Shown one piece after another: positions 60,025-64,000 of a stretch of 64,000 nucleotides of DNA (the stretch's first letter is position 1; every line of letters starts with the position of its first letter). The stretch lies in NCBI GenBank assembly GCA_022410635.1, contig JAJVDF010000125.1, positions 1,941,498 through 2,005,497 of the forward strand. The letters are read 5' to 3'. A program made the translations under genes and the position numbers. Origin of the DNA: Tretioscincus oriximinensis. Taxonomy: Eukaryota > Chordata > Lepidosauria > Squamata > Gymnophthalmidae. The notes under the pieces were generated by a model. The model saw only the letters and a program-made list of their open reading frames with translations. It was not told the origin of the DNA and did no database searches.

Positions 60025-60934
60025 NNNNNNNNNNNNNNNNNNNNNNNNNNNNNNNNNNNNNNNNNNNNNNNNNNNNNNNNNNNNNNNNNNNNNNNNNNNN
60101 NNNNNNNNNNNNNNNNNNNNNNNNNNNNNNNNNNNNNNNNNNNNNNNNNNNNNNNNNNNNNNNNNNNNNNNNNNNNNNNNNNNNNNNNNNNNNNNNNNNN
60201 NNNNNNNNNNNNNNNNNNNNNNNNNNNNNNNNNNNNNNNNNNNNNNNNNNNNNNNNNNNNNNNNNNNNNNNNNNNNNNNNNNNNNNNNNNNNNNNNNNNN
60301 NNNNNNNNNNNNNNNNNNNNNNNNNNNNNNNNNNNNNNNNNNNNNNNNNNNNNNNNNNNNNNNNNNNNNNNNNNNNNNNNNNNNNNNNNNNNNNNNNNNN
60401 NNNNNNNNNNNNNNNNNNNNNNNNNNNNNNNNNNNNNNNNNNNNNNNNNNNNNNNNNNNNNNNNNNNNNNNNNNNNNNNNNNNNNNNNNNNNNNNNNNNN
60501 NNNNNNNNNNNNNNNNNNNNNNNNNNNNNNNNNNNNNNNNNNNNNNNNNNNNNNNNNNNNNNNNNNNNNNNNNNNNNNNNNNNNNNNNNNNNNNNNNNNN
60601 NNNNNNNNNNNNNNNNNNNNNNNNNNNNNNNNNNNNNNNNNNNNNNNNNNNNNNNNNNNNNNNNNNNNNNNNNNNNNNNNNNNNNNNNNNNNNNNNNNNN
60701 NNNNNNNNNNNNNNNNNNNNNNNNNNNNNNNNNNNNNNNNNNNNNNNNNNNNNNNNNNNNNNNNNNNNNNNNNNNNNNNNNNNNNNNNNNNNNNNNNNNN
60801 NNNNNNNNNNNNNNNNNNNNNNNNNNNNNNNNNNNNNNNNNNNNNNNNNNNNNNNNNNNNNNNNNNNNNNNNNNNNNNNNNNNNNNNNNNNNNNNNNNNN
60901 NNNNNNNNNNNNNNNNNNNNNNNNNNNNNNNNNN
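60025..60934. other. Assembly gap of 910 Ns
   Basis: Unknown sequence. The left edge is inside a hAT-type MITE, at the position where the other copy becomes extremely G/C-rich; the right edge is inside a SINE. All frames across it are meaningless. Confidence 1.
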
Positions 60935-61113
60935 GTGAGCACCTTCCACTAGCCTGTAGCTCTAGCTATTCGAAAGCAGGAACTGCAAGAAATTGCAACT
61001 CACTGCAAGTAGATACATGGGAACCACCAGAGTCTGGTGGGGAAGATAGAATATGAGCCTTCGGGCAAAATACCCTTGTAAGCCGCTTTGATTCCCTTTG
61101 AAAGGTGTAATGC
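60935..61113 (+). mobile_element. Sauria-type SINE, 5' part lost in gap
   Basis: GTGAGCACCTTCCACTAGCC, TGCAAGAAATTGCAACTCAC, CTTCGGGCAAAATACCCTTG and GTAAGCCGCTTTGATTCCC match the body and tail of the 20183 copy. The final GCGGGGTATAA...CTTCTTC part is missing after 61113. Confidence 0.8.
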
Positions 61114-62159
61114 AGTTATGCAGCATAGTGGTAGCCAGGTGGCATAGCAATTTGCCAGTGGGGGTGGAGCCTGAGAAGCCAAGGAAGGAGACATGTTTTT
61201 CAGTGCTCTCTTCATTTTCCTGACTTTTTATCGTCTATTGAAAATTTTAATTGACCACTGTAAGTTTTATTACTCCTCCTGAACTATGCAAAGGAAAGAC
61301 ATCAGAACTCGATACCCTTTTTGTGTTTACCTGCTGTGGGAAGAAGAAACAGCACGAAGACGGTGTCCTGGCAAGATTCAACACTCGGCCGAGGCAATTA
61401 GAGGCAATGGTTCCTTTGCACCTCTAAGTAAAAGGTCTTACTAACACCTTTTCCTGGACAGAACGGCGAGACAGTAAGAGCTCCAAAGAGTGGTCACCCA
61501 GTTGGCTTTGTGAAGGAGAGCAGAACTGGACCAGGAGACTTTCTGATAAAGGTCTGACATGCTAATCACAGCATCAGATTGGTAATCAAATTAATGATCA
61601 TTGGAGCCAACAGTGAGTAGCCCACCTATGTTTCATGGATGGGAAAGTGAAACCTAGAGGCTCACAACATGTCAGGTGAGAAAAGGAATTTTCCAGCTGC
61701 CCTGTAGCACACATTGTCGCACTTCTAATGATGTCCAAGCTGCTTAACACAGATGCACGTTGCAATCCATATGTATTAAACTGGATCTTTCACAGTGCAT
61801 AAATACGAGACCACGTTTTTCATATCATGGAATCATGATAGCATTGTTGACAGTGGTCATTTAGGTCATGCAGTGTGACCAGTATGAAAATGGCATCATA
61901 GTTGCCTCCCTCTAGGGGCCAATTACAAGCATTTCCTGAAGCAATTCCTAGCAGTAGGTAAGTCCAGCACACCTCATAGAAGAGGATGGCTTCTCTGTTG
62001 CTGAAAAAGAACCAGAAGCAAAACATGGGGATGCTTATTTCCACAGTACTTACCCAGAACAGGCATGTAAGTCTACAGAATTGAAAGTGTCTGAATTTCT
62101 TGTTCTGAGTAAGCATGTTATGGAGAGTCCAGCAAATGACTGTAGCACAGGGGAATGGT
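61114..62159. other. Unique sequence, no feature recognised
   Basis: Nothing supported. Confidence 0.45.
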
Positions 62160-62205
62160 AGGCGGCTTGAGCTTTTGTAGATATGTCTACTTCTTCAATT
62201 GCTTG
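62160..62205 (-). mobile_element. Penelope/hammerhead-type repeat core, degenerate
   Basis: The minus strand reads TTGAAGA (expected CTGAAGA), helix II GTAGAC-AT-ATCTAC, AAAA in place of GAAA, GCTC, then AAGCCGCCTACC. Stem I is not kept. Confidence 0.5.
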
Positions 62206-64000
62206 TTGTGGAGGGAATTTCCAGGCCATCCCAAACACTCTTCATAAAGTGCTACACAATGAAGGATATCTTCCATTGTGTAGCCTTGTGAGAAGCGTAC
62301 TTGGGGCCTTTTTGTCTGCCCTGCTTCTTGGAGATGGTGACCACCATTGTAAATACTTCCTTAGATGTCTCTCTGAATAAGAGTTTCTTATTAAGTCAGA
62401 GAAACTCATCTTAGTAACAGTTTGGAGTTTCCATCCACATGCGTGGAAGAACATGCAATGTTCTTATAATTGTACTTAGATCTGTAGAAATACCTTTGAG
62501 AACCACTGCTGAAGTCAAGCTGGTGTTTGTAACGATCTTACAATGTGAGGATGCATTATCCAACATTAACAGACCTTACAAAAAACAAAAACAAATTTTG
62601 TTCCTTTAATTTTAAAAAATCCATTTACATGGAAATACTTTCCTTCTGAATGTCAAAAGAATTTCTGCTAGTGTTATGTTACAGTTTCCAAGCAAGAATT
62701 TATTTTGTGTTTGCTTGTTGAGTGTGCTTATAATTATTTCAGAGCCATTCTCCAAAAAGTATTCAAAAGCCCAGAATAAAGGTGTTAAAGCCCGATAAGG
62801 AAACAATCTCACATTTTCTATTCAGTAAACACGTCCACCATTTGCAAAAGGCATTATGTCTCGTAATTTTCAGCAGAACCTCTCTCCTGACACATGCTAG
62901 CTATANTTCACAGTCTACTGAGCAACACAGTTTGAAAATTGATTAAAAACCCTAATTATTGTAACAGGACTATAATCATGATTGATAGGACAAAGAGCTG
63001 CAATCACAGAAGACAAACTGCTCCAAAAATATTCTGCAGTAAAAAAAAAGTTTATGAATGTAAATGCAGCTTNAAAAACCTTTTAAACTTAAATTATAAA
63101 CCCTTAAGTACAAAAAAAGGAAAGGAAAAGGGGGAATGTTAGTGACAAGTTGAATTTTTATGGACCTATACAATATATGAAACCAATTTTGTAACCTGGA
63201 GAATGCTTTTGAACAATTCATAAAAGAAAGGCTGAACTGGAGGTTAATCCATAAAATGTACAGTAACATCTGCTGAAAAACATCCAAACTGATCTCAGTT
63301 ATGGTTTGTGAGAAATAAAACTTGTAAGGACCCAAGCTTATATTCTTACCAGGAGGAAAAGAAGCATTCATGATAACATGAATACCCTCTGTAGGCTAGA
63401 ATTTGTTAGATATGATTAAATATCATCCATATGCTGCTGCCATAATTCTCTACATACATATCCACTCACCCACTCATCTAGCACCCTATGGCTATGCAGA
63501 ATGTTTGAGAGGTATGGTAGGCTTTAGGTAATCACCCCTTTGACCACACTTACCTCCAATACCTGCACTGCTGCACAATTGTCACATTTTCCCCAAATGT
63601 TACTGTAATGGAGCCAACATACTGTCATGGGTGCCAACATGGGTATGGGAATGTCAAAAAGTTAAAGAATTTTGGGATAAGGTGAAATGAGAAATAAGTA
63701 ATATATTTGCATGAGATATAAGAAATACAAGTAAAATGACAATATTACATTGAGATCTAGATAATATGCTTGAAAGAGTAAGAGATGTGATAGAAAATAT
63801 GATATTACATGCTCAGACTGTTCTAGTGGGTGGGTGGAAAAATAGTATGTTATAGACAATTCAGAAAATATATGAATTATACCTTTAGAATCAATGTGAT
63901 TGAGACTAATATCTCTAATTGTAGAATAAATAATCCAGAAAATATATAAAAAATGAGAAATGTAAACAAAAATGGTTGACAAAAATTATATAGGGGCAAG
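62206..64000. other. Unique AT-rich sequence, no feature recognised
   Basis: Nothing supported on either strand. Confidence 0.45.

Noticed and set aside
59935..60952. Frames of more than 300 codons on both strands
   Set aside because: They run across the N gap and hold no sequence.

Overview
This looks like nuclear, non-coding DNA from a squamate reptile (a lizard, possibly a gecko). The evidence is the repeat content: tRNA-derived Sauria-type SINEs with a Bov-B-like 3' tail, many CR1-type LINE fragments with the 3' end common in squamates (repeats of CTTATGTT), L2-clade LINE pieces, an L1 tail, and very many short palindromic DNA transposons. The DNA is AT-rich. It contains scattered single Ns and one 910-base N gap (60025-60934). 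I found no host protein-coding exon, rRNA, tRNA gene or CRISPR array that I can support. The long open frames are remnants of retroelements or chance frames.

Layout. 1-5512: two copies of a palindromic MITE, a cluster of Penelope/hammerhead-type repeats in inverted arrangement, a SINE, a CR1 piece and a 170-bp palindrome. 5513-12034: mostly unique sequence with a second SINE type, a CR1 tail and a palindromic MITE. 12035-14293: the longest CR1 copy, with endonuclease and reverse transcriptase remnants. 14294-26000: mainly unique sequence, with one conserved-element candidate, a diverged tandem duplication, a SINE, a third MITE copy and a CR1 tail. 26000-28700: an L2 scrap, local tandem duplications, a GC-rich block of serial palindromes with two perfect purine/pyrimidine alternating tracts, and an (ATT)n microsatellite. 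28700-40000: a minus-strand SINE, an L2 3' half on the minus strand, several MITEs and three copies of an unnamed repeat. 40277-43061: two minus-strand CR1 fragments and the best-preserved hammerhead-like motif. 44764-48880: a hAT-type MITE with a target duplication and extreme G/C runs, more MITEs and an LTR-like promoter/polyA block. 51006-55044: nested insertions (CR1 inside a Penelope-type repeat; L1 inside a palindromic MITE). 59690-64000: an LTR-like block, a hAT end, the gap, a truncated SINE and unique sequence.

No genes work together here; the window records transposon activity. The most interesting theme is a dispersed repeat carrying a minimal hammerhead-ribozyme-like fold. Its copies repeatedly appear as inverted pairs or with the core flipped, and the catalytic G sits in a CpG that has decayed in every copy seen.
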